This document shows positions 49,027 to 58,947 of a DNA stretch of 64,000 nucleotides, one piece after another. The first letter of the stretch is position 1. Each line of letters begins with the position of its first letter. The notes beneath the pieces were generated by a model. That model saw only the letters and a program-made list of their open reading frames with translations. It was not told the DNA's origin and ran no database searches. Both the position numbers and the translations under genes were made by a program. This stretch comes from Paenibacillus glycanilyticus (GTDB lineage Bacteria > Bacillota > Bacilli > Paenibacillales > Paenibacillaceae), in the NCBI RefSeq assembly GCF_023715145.1, contig NZ_JAMBNP010000003.1:1-64000 (forward strand). The letters are read 5' to 3'.

Positions 49027-50522
49027 TAGAGAAAGGGAAGACGCTCCTGCTCGTTATGCTCGTAGCACTCAGCTTGGTTCAATCGTATTTCCTCGCGTAC
49101 AGCATGCCCGGCCTAGGCGCTACGGTCAAGACGGAGCAGGATTTCATTAATGCCGATCCGCTCGGGAAGGAATCGAGCGTGGAGAACGTGATCTTCCCGG
49201 AGGAGATTGTCCTCCACTTCGGCGGCAATGAGCATACGGTGCTGTATCCGGGAACAACGTTCTACAATATGATCTTGAAAGACCGGATCCAAGGGCGTGA
49301 ATTTAAAGGCTTCCAGCGGAATCCGGCCAATGTGCTTAATTGGGATGAAGTACGGAAGAATGATATCGGCGTTGAGCTGCGCTTCCAGAACGGCATTCCG
49401 GTAGAGCTTCTGAAGAAGCTGCTCAAGGTGCAGGGGGATTTGCTGTTCCTGGGCGAGATGATTGACCGGATTTGGATCTTCAAAGCAACCGATTCGGAGG
49501 AAGTCCGGACGTTCTTCTTCAGCGCCGACGGGCAGAAGGTGTACGAATCCACCCAGGCCGATCTGACGGTCCGAGACGTACAGGATTATGTGGGCTTTGG
49601 CGAATATCAGCCGAAGTACCACATGACCTCGGACGGCATCTATCTGCCGAAGCAGCCGATTCAATCGGTAGAGATGGTATTCCCTTATGAGACCTACTCT
49701 TCCGAGCTGATGCAGCAGAACCTGATTGATCCGGCGACAACAAAGGCGCTTTATGACCGGAGCGGGTCACAGATATACACCGACGGCAAGCGCGGCCTGC
49801 AGATTGAGCAGAAGGGCATGTGGATGATCTATACCAACCCGGCTGCCTCGCAAAGCGAGGAGAATCTGCTTAGCGAGAACGTATTTGCATCGATCGAGTT
49901 CATTAACCAGCATGGCGGATGGGACGGGATACACCGTTTCATTAACCCGGGGTTAAATCTGGACGGCAAAACGGGCAAATACGTGGAGTTCCAGCAGTAC
50001 GTCGATAATTATCCGGTGATCGAGAGCAAGGATTTCGAGTACGGCAATATGCGGCTTACGATGCAGCAAGGCGTGGTGACGGAATACAGCCGTTCACTCA
50101 TTACCCTGGCCGACAAATCGAAGACGAGGGAAGCTAGATGGCTGCCGGGCGGGGATCAGGTGCGCAGCGCACTGGATCATTACGACCGCCGCTCGGAGGT
50201 TGTAAGGTTGTTCCCGGCACTGAAGGCCGTGCCGCTCGAGAACAACGAGCTCAAATTTATTCCGGTATGGGCGGTACAGCTTGAGGATGGCACGCAGGAG
50301 GCACTGACCGAGGCGTATCCGACGGGCTTTGTTCCGAAGGAAATAAAGGATACGCCGAGCTTTATGCATAATAATTCGCAAGAAGGAACGGATTCGGATA
50401 AGGATTCTGGCAAGGATGGGCAATCCGGGCGGGAGACGGCTTCCCAGGACAGCAACAGCTTGTTCGGAGGCTCCGATCCGCTTCAAAATTCGGTAGCACC
50501 GGATAAGGAAAGCGAGCAATAG
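49023..50522 (+). CDS. walH: WalH (YycH) regulator
   Basis: 499 aa. One N-terminal span (TLLLVMLVALSLVQSYFLAY) and a long extracellular domain of the YycH fold. The C-terminus is Ser/Gly/Asp-rich with low complexity. With WalI it modulates WalK at the septum. Coupled to walK and followed by walI. Confidence 0.9.
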   Translation: MIEKGKTLLLVMLVALSLVQSYFLAYSMPGLGATVKTEQDFINADPLGKESSVENVIFPEEIVLHFGGNEHTVLYPGTTFYNMILKDRIQGREFKGFQRNPANVLNWDEVRKNDIGVELRFQNGIPVELLKKLLKVQGDLLFLGEMIDRIWIFKATDSEEVRTFFFSADGQKVYESTQADLTVRDVQDYVGFGEYQPKYHMTSDGIYLPKQPIQSVEMVFPYETYSSELMQQNLIDPATTKALYDRSGSQIYTDGKRGLQIEQKGMWMIYTNPAASQSEENLLSENVFASIEFINQHGGWDGIHRFINPGLNLDGKTGKYVEFQQYVDNYPVIESKDFEYGNMRLTMQQGVVTEYSRSLITLADKSKTREARWLPGGDQVRSALDHYDRRSEVVRLFPALKAVPLENNELKFIPVWAVQLEDGTQEALTEAYPTGFVPKEIKDTPSFMHNNSQEGTDSDKDSGKDGQSGRETASQDSNSLFGGSDPLQNSVAPDKESEQ

Positions 50523-50549
50523 CGTTAAGGAACGGAGGCGAAAGATCAG

Positions 50550-51305
50550 GTGGATTGGGGCAGGGCCAAAAGCGTGCTTATTATTTCATTTCTGCTGCTT
50601 AACGTGTTGCTTGGCTATCAAGTATGGTCGAACATCGGAGAGCAGCTGAATGCTAACAAGAATACAGCAGAGCTTCCGAGCGAGACCTACGCCTTCATGA
50701 AGCAGAAGGGGATTGAGCTGTCCGCCAATCTGCCGGTCGAGACCCCGAAGCTTCGGGATTTAACGTATATGCTGCGCAGCGGCAACCTTGAGGAGCTGCC
50801 GGAGACGAAGCTTGCGACGCCGGTCGACAGCCGCATTATTTTCTCCGAGAAGGATCTCGTCAAGACGCTGGGCAGCCAGATTATCGACCTCGATAAATAC
50901 AAGTTTGATCCGGCAATGACAAGAGACGGCGTGTATGTTCTGTACCGCATGGCGGATAACCGTCCGATGTTCGACGTAAAGCTGGAGCTGTATTACAGCA
51001 ATCAGAAAATAACCGGCTTCCGCCAGGTTCGGGTAGATCTAACGGGGCCGGGCGTAGCCAAGGTGCAGACGGTGCTGCCGGCCTCCAAGGCCATGGCGCC
51101 GTTCATTGAGCGGAACCTGCCGGACGGGGCGGTCATTACCGACATCCAGCTTGGCTATCATGGTCAGATGTTCGATACGGAAACACAGGTAGCGGCGCCT
51201 TATTACCGGGTGCTGCTGGAGGACGGGAACGAGTATTACATCCATGCGATTAACGGGGAAGTCGCGCAGGTGAAGGAAGAATTGCCGCTGGACCGCGTTC
51301 GCTAG
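50550..51305 (+). CDS. walI: WalI (YycI) regulator
   Basis: 251 aa from GTG 50550 with GGAACGGAGGCG upstream. N-terminal span (SVLIISFLLLNVLLGYQVW) and extracellular YycI domain. Partner of WalH in control of WalK. Standard order within walRKHI. Confidence 0.9.
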   Translation: MDWGRAKSVLIISFLLLNVLLGYQVWSNIGEQLNANKNTAELPSETYAFMKQKGIELSANLPVETPKLRDLTYMLRSGNLEELPETKLATPVDSRIIFSEKDLVKTLGSQIIDLDKYKFDPAMTRDGVYVLYRMADNRPMFDVKLELYYSNQKITGFRQVRVDLTGPGVAKVQTVLPASKAMAPFIERNLPDGAVITDIQLGYHGQMFDTETQVAAPYYRVLLEDGNEYYIHAINGEVAQVKEELPLDRVR

Positions 51306-51388
51306 CTTTTAGGCGGCAAGTGCGGTTTCGGCAGACGGATAGATTGGCTTTTGTTCATGGGAGCAGGGGAAAGGATAGAAATAGAGCG

Positions 51389-52195
51389 ATGGGACTTACG
51401 TTTACGGTGCTGGGAAGCGGATCTACGGGAAATGCAACAATAGTAAGCAACGGGGATAAAATGGTGCTGGTGGATGCCGGCCTTAGCATGAAAAAATTGG
51501 ACGAGCTCTTGCGCGAGCAAGGCGTGGCCGGTCATCAGCTGTCTGCGCTGTTCGTCACGCATGAGCATTCCGATCATATTAAAGGGCTGGGCGCCTTCGC
51601 CCGCAAGTACGAGCTGCCAATCTTCGCGAATGAGGGAACCTGGGGCGGCATGGAGCGTCACGTCGGCACGATTAGTCCGGAAAAGCGGGTCATTATGGAA
51701 ACCGGCGAGATGCTGAAGATTGGCTCTATGGAGTGCACCTCTTATCCGATCTCGCATGACGCGGCGGAGCCGGTCGGCTATACCTTCGTCGACAACGGAG
51801 AGAAGCTGAGCCTTGCGACCGACCTTGGTTATATGAGCGATAAAGTAAAGCAGGCGATTATCGATTCGGACGTGCTGGTGCTCGAGTCGAATCATGACAC
51901 CGAGATGCTTCGCATGGGACGTTACCCGTGGAACATTAAGCGCCGCATTCTGAGCGATGTCGGACACTTGTCGAATGTTGCCGCAGGGGAGGCGTTATGC
52001 GAGCTTCTGACGGATCGGACGAAGCGGGTCTATCTGGCCCATCTCAGTCTGGACCATAACCTGATGGAGCTGGCCATGCTGACGGTGCGAAATGTCATGG
52101 AGGATAACGGGATCTTCTTCAAGCAAAACGAGAATCCGCTGCGAGCGACTTACCATGACCGTCCTACGGCATGGGATGAAGTGAGGCGGAAATAA
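51389..52195 (+). CDS. walJ: WalJ (YycJ) metallo-beta-lactamase-fold nuclease
   Basis: 268 aa from ATG 51389 with AAAGGATAG upstream. Metallo-beta-lactamase motif THEHSDHIKG binds zinc and DLGYMSD-type Asp and VLVLESNHD follow. The B. subtilis YycJ is a 5'-3' exonuclease implicated in mismatch repair. Fifth gene of the wal operon. Its last 32 bases overlap an opposite-strand gene. Confidence 0.93.
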   Translation: MGLTFTVLGSGSTGNATIVSNGDKMVLVDAGLSMKKLDELLREQGVAGHQLSALFVTHEHSDHIKGLGAFARKYELPIFANEGTWGGMERHVGTISPEKRVIMETGEMLKIGSMECTSYPISHDAAEPVGYTFVDNGEKLSLATDLGYMSDKVKQAIIDSDVLVLESNHDTEMLRMGRYPWNIKRRILSDVGHLSNVAAGEALCELLTDRTKRVYLAHLSLDHNLMELAMLTVRNVMEDNGIFFKQNENPLRATYHDRPTAWDEVRRK

Positions 52196-52385
52196 ACGAC
52201 TCCAGCTGGCTGTCGAGTTCATTAGCTTTGGCGTTCAGCTCTTCGCGGGTGATCAGACCCTTGTCCACCAGCAGCTCAAGCATGGCGCTAAGGGTAAGAA
52301 CGTTACGGTAGTGGTCTTCCTTCAGGTCAGCAAGCTTGGCGGCAAGCTCTACTTGCTCCCAGGGAGAGAATGGTTTTGTTTTCAT
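52164..52385 (-). CDS. small hypothetical protein
   Basis: 73 aa from ATG 52385 with AAAAAGGAGC about 12 bases upstream. It begins MKTKPFSPWEQVELAAKLADLKEDHYRN and is wholly helical with a heptad-like Leu pattern (LSAMLELLVDKGLITREELNAKANELDSQLESF). I do not recognise a family. Codon usage and ribosome-binding site argue for a real gene. It converges on walJ, overlapping its 3' end by 32 bases. Confidence 0.65.
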   Translation of the reverse strand: MKTKPFSPWEQVELAAKLADLKEDHYRNVLTLSAMLELLVDKGLITREELNAKANELDSQLESFISASLHPMP

Positions 52386-52539
52386 AGATACGGTCCGCTC
52401 CTTTTTCGTTATGATGGAGGAGTGTGAATGCAACTCTATTATTATTGTAGTCTAATCTTCCGAAAACATTCTTAGATAAGAAAAATAGTCTTTGTTGTAG
52501 TTTCAAAGGCAAGCATAAGCATCGAAAGGAGCGGTAACG

Positions 52540-53895
52540 ATGGGATTATTTGATGACGATTTTTATTCGACAAAGGTATCAAGACGTGCTCGTTCCACTT
52601 CTTCGAGGGATGAATTTGCCTTCTCGAATAAAAAAGGCATGCGTAACTGGTCGAATGTCCGCATCGCATTTGTTGCTTCCTTTACGAGCGCGGTTGCGGC
52701 AGTGCTCCTGTTCATGCTTGTCTTTGGCGGCGGAGGCTTTGGTCCGGGCTCGCATTCGGCAAGCGTAGCGGCGTCGGGAAGCGCCTCTCTTGAGCAGCGA
52801 ACAATCCAGGCTTCGGCGAAGGTTCGACCGGCAGTCGTCAGCGTCATTAATGAGCAGACGGTTCCTTACGGGCTGATTCCGGGGACGGAAGGCAGCGAGG
52901 GTGAAGCTGGAGGCGGAGATGAAGGACAGAATCAAGGCTCGAAGAAGGAGGTAGGCGTTGGCTCCGGCGTTATCTTCAAGCTGGCAGATGGCAAAGCCTA
53001 CATTATTACCAATCATCATGTCATCGCGGGTGCGGAATCCGTAAAAGTGATGCTCGTCAATGGCGAGAAGCGGGAAGCAAAGATCGTCGGCAGTGACCAG
53101 ATTACGGACCTGGCCGTGCTTGAGATGGATGGCAAGGATATTAAGACGGCAGCCGAGATCGGCAAATCCTCGAAGCTGCAGCCGGCCGAGTTCGTGCTTG
53201 CAATCGGCAATCCGCTTGGACTTGGCGATTCGCTGGCGATGGGGATTGTGAGCAAGACGCACCGGATCGTACCGGTATCCTTGAACGAGGATGGCGTGTA
53301 TGACTGGCAGCAGGAAGTTATTCAAGTGAACGTATCGATTAACGAAGGCAACAGCGGCGGGCCGCTGATTGATATGGACGGCAAGGTCGTTGGCATTAAC
53401 AGCATGAAGATTGCCGAGGTAGGCGTAGAGGGCTTAGGCTTCGCTATCCCGATCGATAACGCGATGCCGGTGATTAACAGCCTGCTCGAGAAGGGTTATG
53501 TATCCCGCCCTTATCTTGGCGTCTATACGGTTGATCTGGAGCAGTACTTCGCCCAGAAGCAGATAGAGGATCAGGCGGCCGCAGGAGATGGAAAGACCGA
53601 GCAGGGCACAGCTCCGGGCAGCGAACAGTCGGAGCTGCCAGAGCTTAATCTGCCGGATGAAGTGCTGGGCGGGGTCATCGTGCTCGAAGCAGTTGGGCCG
53701 GCGAAGGATGCGGGCATGAAGCTTAATGATGTCATTGTGAAGCTTGATGAGAAGAGCATCAGCAGCACCATGGAGCTTCGTCAATATTTGTACGAGCACA
53801 AGCATATTGGCGATGAGATTCAAGTAACCTTCTACCGCGACGGCAAGCTGAAGACCATATCGTACAAGCTGGCGGAGAAGACAAAGGATGAGTAG
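52540..53895 (+). CDS. htrA: HtrA-type serine protease (YycK)
   Basis: 451 aa with AAAGGAGCGG upstream. Cytoplasmic N-terminus, one membrane span (about 45-68), trypsin-like domain with the triad His in TNHHVIAG, Asp in ITDLAVLE and Ser in NEGNSGGPL, then a PDZ domain near residues 330-440. An acidic Gly-rich insert (about 115-140) precedes the protease and another lies before the PDZ. It degrades misfolded envelope proteins. Follows the wal operon as in Bacillus. Confidence 0.94.
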   Translation: MGLFDDDFYSTKVSRRARSTSSRDEFAFSNKKGMRNWSNVRIAFVASFTSAVAAVLLFMLVFGGGGFGPGSHSASVAASGSASLEQRTIQASAKVRPAVVSVINEQTVPYGLIPGTEGSEGEAGGGDEGQNQGSKKEVGVGSGVIFKLADGKAYIITNHHVIAGAESVKVMLVNGEKREAKIVGSDQITDLAVLEMDGKDIKTAAEIGKSSKLQPAEFVLAIGNPLGLGDSLAMGIVSKTHRIVPVSLNEDGVYDWQQEVIQVNVSINEGNSGGPLIDMDGKVVGINSMKIAEVGVEGLGFAIPIDNAMPVINSLLEKGYVSRPYLGVYTVDLEQYFAQKQIEDQAAAGDGKTEQGTAPGSEQSELPELNLPDEVLGGVIVLEAVGPAKDAGMKLNDVIVKLDEKSISSTMELRQYLYEHKHIGDEIQVTFYRDGKLKTISYKLAEKTKDE

Positions 53896-53903
53896 ATATT
53901 AGA

Positions 53904-53942
53904 GGCTGTGCTGACAGGCAACTGTTGGCGCAGTCTTTTTTT
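53904..53942 (+). terminator. htrA terminator
   Basis: GGCTGTGCT/GGCGCAGTC stem with three wobble pairs, followed by seven Ts. Confidence 0.75.
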
Positions 53943-54067
53943 GTATAGTACCCCGACTAAAGTCTAACCATTGAACCATCCTCTGGAAGGTTTTTGGCAA
54001 TTGTCAGCTGGCGTACACTATAATCAAGAGAACGGGAACAGAGGGCAGAGAGGGAGAGAATTCATCC

Positions 54068-54973
54068 ATGAATAGACGATGGGCAAGAAATACGATAGGA
54101 GTGGTCCTTGTGGCGATCGGAATCATCGCGTTATTTCAGTATCAATTCGGCGGAGTGAAGAGCAAGGAGTACGAGCATACCTTGAAGCTTGACGGGCTGA
54201 AGGAGCTTGCGATTACAAGCGACAGTCTAGGCATTGAAGTTGAGTTTGTGCCAAGCACTGACGGCAGTAATTCGATCCACATTGCCGGCAAGGCAAAGCC
54301 GGAGGTTATCGACCAGATCAAGAGCGCAAGGGTCAATAATGGGAAGCTTGATCTTCGCATGAAGGAAAAATGGCGCATTGGCTTCTTCGACTTCTCCGGC
54401 TGGAACGACAAGCAGATCGTAACGGTAGCCTTGACGGACGAGGCTCAGAAATCGCTTGAAGAATTTAAGCTTAACAGTGATTCGGGATCGGTGAGAGTGG
54501 ATGGCGCAGCGGCCGTTAATGGATCGGTGCAAACCGACTCCGGCAGCATCAAGCTGAGCAGCTTCCAAGGGGAAGCATGGTCGCTGAAGTCGGATTCGGG
54601 AAGCATTAAGCTGGACAGCTATGATGGCAGCAACCTGTCGATGACTTCCGATTCCGGCAGCATTCACGCTGGTACGGTTCGCGCCAAGTTGAAGGCATCC
54701 TCCGACTCCGGCAGCATTACCGTGGACCATCTGAGCGGTGTTACGGAAGTGAAATCCGATTCCGGTTCGATCCGGATCGTAAAGGAAGATGACACGGGGG
54801 CAAATGTATCAAGCGACTCGGGCAGTGTAAGAATTACGGTGCCGGCTTCGTACAACGGCTCCTATGATCTGAAGTCCGACTCGGGTTCGATTCATAACCC
54901 GGATCCGGTGGGTACGTCGGGCGAGCTAATCAAAGTTCGCACGGACAGCGGCAGTATTCGAATCAATCAATAA
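54068..54973 (+). CDS. DUF4097-family repeat protein
   Basis: 301 aa. One N-terminal span (about 9-27). From about 130 to the end there are nine copies of (S/T)DSGS(I/V), spaced roughly 16-22 residues, consistent with a right-handed beta-solenoid of the DUF4097 kind. Predicted to lie outside the membrane. No enzyme motif. Role unknown; some members are linked to envelope stress. Ends at a terminator and is not in an obvious operon. Confidence 0.82.
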   Translation: MNRRWARNTIGVVLVAIGIIALFQYQFGGVKSKEYEHTLKLDGLKELAITSDSLGIEVEFVPSTDGSNSIHIAGKAKPEVIDQIKSARVNNGKLDLRMKEKWRIGFFDFSGWNDKQIVTVALTDEAQKSLEEFKLNSDSGSVRVDGAAAVNGSVQTDSGSIKLSSFQGEAWSLKSDSGSIKLDSYDGSNLSMTSDSGSIHAGTVRAKLKASSDSGSITVDHLSGVTEVKSDSGSIRIVKEDDTGANVSSDSGSVRITVPASYNGSYDLKSDSGSIHNPDPVGTSGELIKVRTDSGSIRINQ

Positions 54974-54978
54974 GTGGG

Positions 54979-55018
54979 ACCGCACGGGCGAAGGGGAGCT
55001 CGTGCGGTTTCTTTTTTA
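54979..55018 (+). terminator. terminator of the DUF4097 gene
   Basis: ACCGCACG/CGTGCGGT arms with a 14-base loop, then TTCTTTTTT. Confidence 0.8.
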
Positions 55019-55082
55019 GGGAAGCGGGCATGTCGTTCTCACAGCTTTATTCTACCAGGCAGCGGCTGGCCGTGAAAGAGGT

Positions 55083-55412
55083 CTAGCTTCCTCTTGGGGC
55101 GTACAGTATGATAGCTATGCCAATCAGGCAGATAGCTGCGCCGAGCCAGTCGTAGGGGTCGGGTGTTTTTTTGTCTATAAGCCAACCCCATAGGACGGCA
55201 AGAATGATAAAGACACCCCCGTAGGCAGCATAGACGCGGCCAAAGGAGGGAAAAGTTTGCAGGGTGGGAATAATGCCGTAGGCGATCAGGATGATGCCGC
55301 CGATTATGCCGTACCAGAGAGGCTTTGCTTCACGCAGCCACAGCCAGACAAGATAACCGCCGCCAATTTCGGCAAGACCGGCAAGCAGGAACAGGACAAT
55401 AGCGTTGAACAC
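55083..55412 (-). CDS. YnfA-family small membrane protein (UPF0060)
   Basis: 109 aa from GTG 55412, with AAAGGAG about 12 bases upstream. Four membrane spans cover the length; signatures [25 protein letters not shown] and [11 protein letters not shown] are typical of YnfA, a DMT-superfamily protein related to small multidrug-resistance pumps. Substrate unknown. Runs opposite to its neighbours. Confidence 0.9.
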   Translation of the reverse strand: MFNAIVLFLLAGLAEIGGGYLVWLWLREAKPLWYGIIGGIILIAYGIIPTLQTFPSFGRVYAAYGGVFIILAVLWGWLIDKKTPDPYDWLGAAICLIGIAIILYAPRGS

Positions 55413-55572
55413 GGGGGCGGGGGACTCCTTTTTTGGATGGATTTGTTTCCATTATAACGGGTTGCTCCAGGGGGAGGAAATGAAAGGGAGAATTGAGGCG
55501 GGAGCTTCACATTATCGGGCTTGTTTGCTATGCTAACGATATAACAACAATGTAGAGGAAGCGGATATTCGA

Positions 55573-55743
55573 ATGTATTGTGTGTGCAAGCAGCATGTAG
55601 AGCTCGCGATTGATAAATTTGTGGACGAGTATGAGGATGCGCCGGATATTGTCGATTTGAAGGAAACGGAATTTGCGGATTGGGATCCGCCGCGCAGCTG
55701 CGACTTGTGTGGAGAGGCAGCCGCCGAGTTCCTCGTGGTTTAA
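55573..55743 (+). CDS. CxxH/CxxC small protein (BA_5709 family)
   Basis: 56 aa from ATG 55573 with AGAGGAAGCG upstream. It begins MYCVCKQHVELAIDKFVDEYEDAPD and ends near CDLCGEAAAEFLVV, giving one CKQH and one CDLC pair that could hold a zinc ion. It matches the CxxH/CxxC family found near htrA and rlmH in Bacillus. No rlmH follows here. Function unknown. Confidence 0.8.
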   Translation: MYCVCKQHVELAIDKFVDEYEDAPDIVDLKETEFADWDPPRSCDLCGEAAAEFLVV

Positions 55744-55758
55744 ACTGGTGGGGTGAAA

Positions 55759-55811
55759 AAAGCAAGGGCAGTTTCTCTCGTTCGCCGAGGGAGCAGCCCT
55801 TGCTTTATTTA
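55759..55811 (+). terminator. terminator after the CxxH/CxxC gene
   Basis: AAAGCAAGGGC (about 55759-55769) pairs with GCCCTTGCTTT (55796-55806), a perfect 11-base stem with a 26-base loop that can pair internally (CTCTCG/CGAGGG), then ATTTAA. Confidence 0.65.
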
Positions 55812-55840
55812 ACAGGACGATGATGTTGGACACGTACGCT

Positions 55841-56020
55841 GGATTCCATCCAATGTACGTGTTATTTTGCATGCGGCTATCGCGCCTACGGTGGATTTCA
55901 TCCAATCCGGTGAGGGCGATTGGCCGTATGGTGGGTAGAAAGGTGCTGATAGGTTGGATAGAATCCAGCCTGGTGCTTTCAGCGCAGCAGGCAAGGGTGA
56001 AATAATCGGATTCTATCCAA
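55841..56020. repeat. four-copy short repeat GGATTYYATCCAA
   Basis: Copies at 55841-55853 (GGATTCCATCCAA), 55893-55905 (GGATTTCATCCAA), 55954-55966 (inverted) and 56008-56020 (GGATTCTATCCAA), spaced 52 to 61 bases. Each is a near-palindrome (GGAT...ATCC). No gene is seen in 55807-56083 otherwise. The origin of the repeat is unknown. Confidence 0.7.
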
Positions 56021-56083
56021 CGTAGGATCAGCGGTCCGTTGGCTCGAGAGGGCTTTTGCCAGCTGTCGCTATCAAGCCTTTAA

Positions 56084-57583
56084 TTAACACGAGCAGTTCA
56101 GCACCGGCTTGCGCGCGGCGGTTGCCTCATCGAGGCGACGGACAACGGTACCGTAAGGCGCGTTCAGAACGAGCTCCGGATTGGTGCGGGCTTCTTCCGC
56201 AATTTGTATCATCGTGTCGATAAAGCCGTCCAGCGTTTCTTTGCTTTCTGTTTCGGTAGGCTCGATCATGATGCATTCCTCGACATTTAGTGGGAAATAA
56301 ATTGTAGGCGGATGGTAGCCAAAGTCCAGCAGACGTTTGGCGACATCCAGCGTCCGAACGCCGTAATTGGCTTTCAGGCTACGTCCCGACATAACGAACT
56401 CATGCTTGCACACGCCAGGGTAAGGAATCTCGTAATAGGGTGCCAGACGTGCCATCATGTAGTTGGCGTTCAGAACCGCGCACTCCGAAACGCGCCTCAG
56501 TCCTTCCGGGCCGTAGGTGCGGATATAGGTGTAGGCGCGGACGAGGATGCCGAAGTTGCCGTAAAAGGCTTTGACCCTGCCTATTGATTGCGGACGATCG
56601 TAATCGAAATAATACGAGCCGTCCTCCGAGCGCTCAACGATCGGTTTTGGCAGGAACGGAATAAGCTTGCTCTTGACTCCTACCGGACCAGCGCCCGGAC
56701 CGCCACCGCCGTGAGGCGTACTCATCGTCTTGTGCAGGTTCAGGTGGACTACGTCGAAGCCCATGTCTCCTGGGCGGGTAATGCCCATAATGGCGTTGGA
56801 GTTTGCTCCGTCATAATAGAGCAGACCGCCGGCCTCGTGAATAATTTGTGCGATTTCCACGATTTGTTCCTCAAACAGGCCAAGCGTGCTCGGGTTCGTC
56901 AGCATAAGTGCTGCTGTATCGCTGCCAACGGCTGCGCGAAGGGCATCGAGATCAACCATGCCGCGCTCGTTGGATTTGATCGTTACGGTCTCGAAGCCGG
57001 CAACGGTTGCGCTCGCCGGGTTCGTGCCATGCGAGGAGTCCGGAACGATCACCTTGGTGCGGCGCTCGCCGCGGCTCTCGTGGTAGGCGCGGATCATCAT
57101 TAAGCCGGTCCATTCCCCATGGGCGCCTGCAGCCGGCTGCAGGGTAACCTGATCCATGCCGGTCAACGCGGCCAGGTCGTTTTGCAGCGTATACATGAGC
57201 TCAAGTGCACCCTGGATGCTTTCCTCCGGCTGGTATGGGTGAATCTTGGCAAAGCCCGCAAAACGGGCGGTATCTTCGTTAATCTTAGGGTTGTATTTCA
57301 TCGTGCAGGAGCCGAGCGGATAGAAGCCGTTGTCAACACCGAAATTGCGGCGGGACAGCTCCGTATAATGCCGGATAACATCCACCTCATAGACTTCGGG
57401 CAGCTCGGCGGGAGTCTGGCGCAGCATAGAAGACGGAATATAGGCGTCAGCAGGCTTTGACGGCACATCACAGGCTGGGAGGGAATAAGCGACGCGCCCA
57501 GGCTTGCTCAATTCAAAAATCAAGGCTTTATCCGTTTTGCCGGCGCCGTTCTCTCTCTCTGATGTTGTATTCATCGTAATCAT
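56084..57583 (-). CDS. gcvPB: glycine dehydrogenase (decarboxylating) subunit 2
   Basis: 499 aa. PLP-binding Lys in [24 protein letters not shown], near residue 270. With gcvPA it forms the P-protein that decarboxylates glycine and passes the aminomethyl group to lipoyl-GcvH. Last gene of gcvT-gcvPA-gcvPB; its start overlaps the gcvPA stop by four bases. Product ends in a Cys-Ser-Cys tail (VLNCSC). Confidence 0.96.
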   Translation of the reverse strand: MITMNTTSERENGAGKTDKALIFELSKPGRVAYSLPACDVPSKPADAYIPSSMLRQTPAELPEVYEVDVIRHYTELSRRNFGVDNGFYPLGSCTMKYNPKINEDTARFAGFAKIHPYQPEESIQGALELMYTLQNDLAALTGMDQVTLQPAAGAHGEWTGLMMIRAYHESRGERRTKVIVPDSSHGTNPASATVAGFETVTIKSNERGMVDLDALRAAVGSDTAALMLTNPSTLGLFEEQIVEIAQIIHEAGGLLYYDGANSNAIMGITRPGDMGFDVVHLNLHKTMSTPHGGGGPGAGPVGVKSKLIPFLPKPIVERSEDGSYYFDYDRPQSIGRVKAFYGNFGILVRAYTYIRTYGPEGLRRVSECAVLNANYMMARLAPYYEIPYPGVCKHEFVMSGRSLKANYGVRTLDVAKRLLDFGYHPPTIYFPLNVEECIMIEPTETESKETLDGFIDTMIQIAEEARTNPELVLNAPYGTVVRRLDEATAARKPVLNCSC

Positions 57584-58938
57584 GCTACCGATTCCTCCAA
57601 TCTGTTGACAAAGCTTTCGATTTCACTGCGCGTGCGTTTCTCCGTTACGGCGATCAGCATATGTCCCGCAAGCTCCGGATAAGCGAGCCCAAGATCATAA
57701 CCGCCAAGGTAGCCGGCCTCCAGCAGCTTGAGATTGGTCTCCTTGACCGAAACGCCATCCGGCAGCTTGATGACAAATTCATTAAAGAACGGAGCGTTGA
57801 ACGCAAGCTCGAAGCCATGCTGCTTCAGCTCCTCGGCAGCAAAGTGGGCCTTCTGCAGGTTCAGATTCGCCACATCCACCAGCCCTTGACGGCCCATGGT
57901 CGACAGGTAGATCGAAGCGCATAAAGCCAGCAGCGCCTGGTTGGAGCAGATGTTGGAGGTCGCCTTCTCGCGGCGGATATGCTGCTCGCGAGCCTGCAGC
58001 GTAAGAACAAAACCGCGCTTGCCGTCCAGGTCGGTCGTTTGTCCAACAATCCGTCCCGGCATTCTGCGGGTAAGCGGCTCCGCAACGGCGAAGAAGCCGC
58101 AAGTCGGACCGCCCAGCGACATTGAAATGCCAAGTGGCTGCGCATCACCGACGCAAATATCGGCACCAAGCTTGCCAGGAGTTTCGAGAAGTCCGAGAGA
58201 CATCGGGTTGGTGCTGACGACAAACAGGCCTTTGACGTTATGGATGATAGGCTCAACTGCGGCGAGATCCTCGACCGCGCCGAAGAAGTTCGGGGACTGG
58301 ATCAGCACGGCAGCCGTCTCTGTCGAGATTGCTGCCTTTAATGCGTCCAGATCCGTTACGCCATTCGTATAACCGACCTCTACCACCTCAAGGTTTAAGC
58401 CACGCGCCATCGTAAGAACCATCTCGCGGGCTTCCGGATGAACGGTGCGGGAGATAACCAGCTGCTTGCGCTTTGTTGCGCCAGCGGCGAGAGCTCCGGC
58501 TTCGGCAAGTGCCGTTGTGCCGTCATACATGCTTGCATTGGCCACCGCCATGCCCGTTAGCATGCAGATATACGATTGAAATTCAAAGATCGCCTGCAGC
58601 TCGCCTTGGCTGATCTCCGGCTGATAGGGGGTATAGGCTGTATAGAATTCGGATCGTGAAATCATATGGTTAATGACAACCGGAAGGTGATGGTCATAGA
58701 TGCCCGCGCCTAGAAAGCTTTTGTATCGGTCCGTATCGGCGTTGCGACCGGCCAGCTCCTTCATATGCTCCAGCAGGGACCATTCGTCCAGGGCGGATGA
58801 TATCGGCAGTGTGCCGCGGTAACGAATGGCCTCCGGAATATCGCGGAACAGCTCTTCGGTATCCGAGACGCCGATGGTGGCAAGCATATCGGCCTGGTCT
58901 TGCTCGGTCATAGGAATGTAACGGTGAAGATTAGGCAT
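57580..58938 (-). CDS. gcvPA: glycine dehydrogenase (decarboxylating) subunit 1
   Basis: 452 aa. Fold type I PLP-like fold with the GcvP N-terminal half: [18 protein letters not shown] at the start and [11 protein letters not shown] in the middle. It has no PLP lysine of its own in the split P-protein but builds the active site with gcvPB. Lies 9 bases downstream of gcvT. Confidence 0.96.
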   Translation of the reverse strand: MPNLHRYIPMTEQDQADMLATIGVSDTEELFRDIPEAIRYRGTLPISSALDEWSLLEHMKELAGRNADTDRYKSFLGAGIYDHHLPVVINHMISRSEFYTAYTPYQPEISQGELQAIFEFQSYICMLTGMAVANASMYDGTTALAEAGALAAGATKRKQLVISRTVHPEAREMVLTMARGLNLEVVEVGYTNGVTDLDALKAAISTETAAVLIQSPNFFGAVEDLAAVEPIIHNVKGLFVVSTNPMSLGLLETPGKLGADICVGDAQPLGISMSLGGPTCGFFAVAEPLTRRMPGRIVGQTTDLDGKRGFVLTLQAREQHIRREKATSNICSNQALLALCASIYLSTMGRQGLVDVANLNLQKAHFAAEELKQHGFELAFNAPFFNEFVIKLPDGVSVKETNLKLLEAGYLGGYDLGLAYPELAGHMLIAVTEKRTRSEIESFVNRLEESVA

Positions 58939-58947
58939 AACGAATAA

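Noticed and set aside
55528-55905. 125-codon minus frame
   Set aside because: Antisense to the CxxH/CxxC gene and runs through its terminator and the repeat block.
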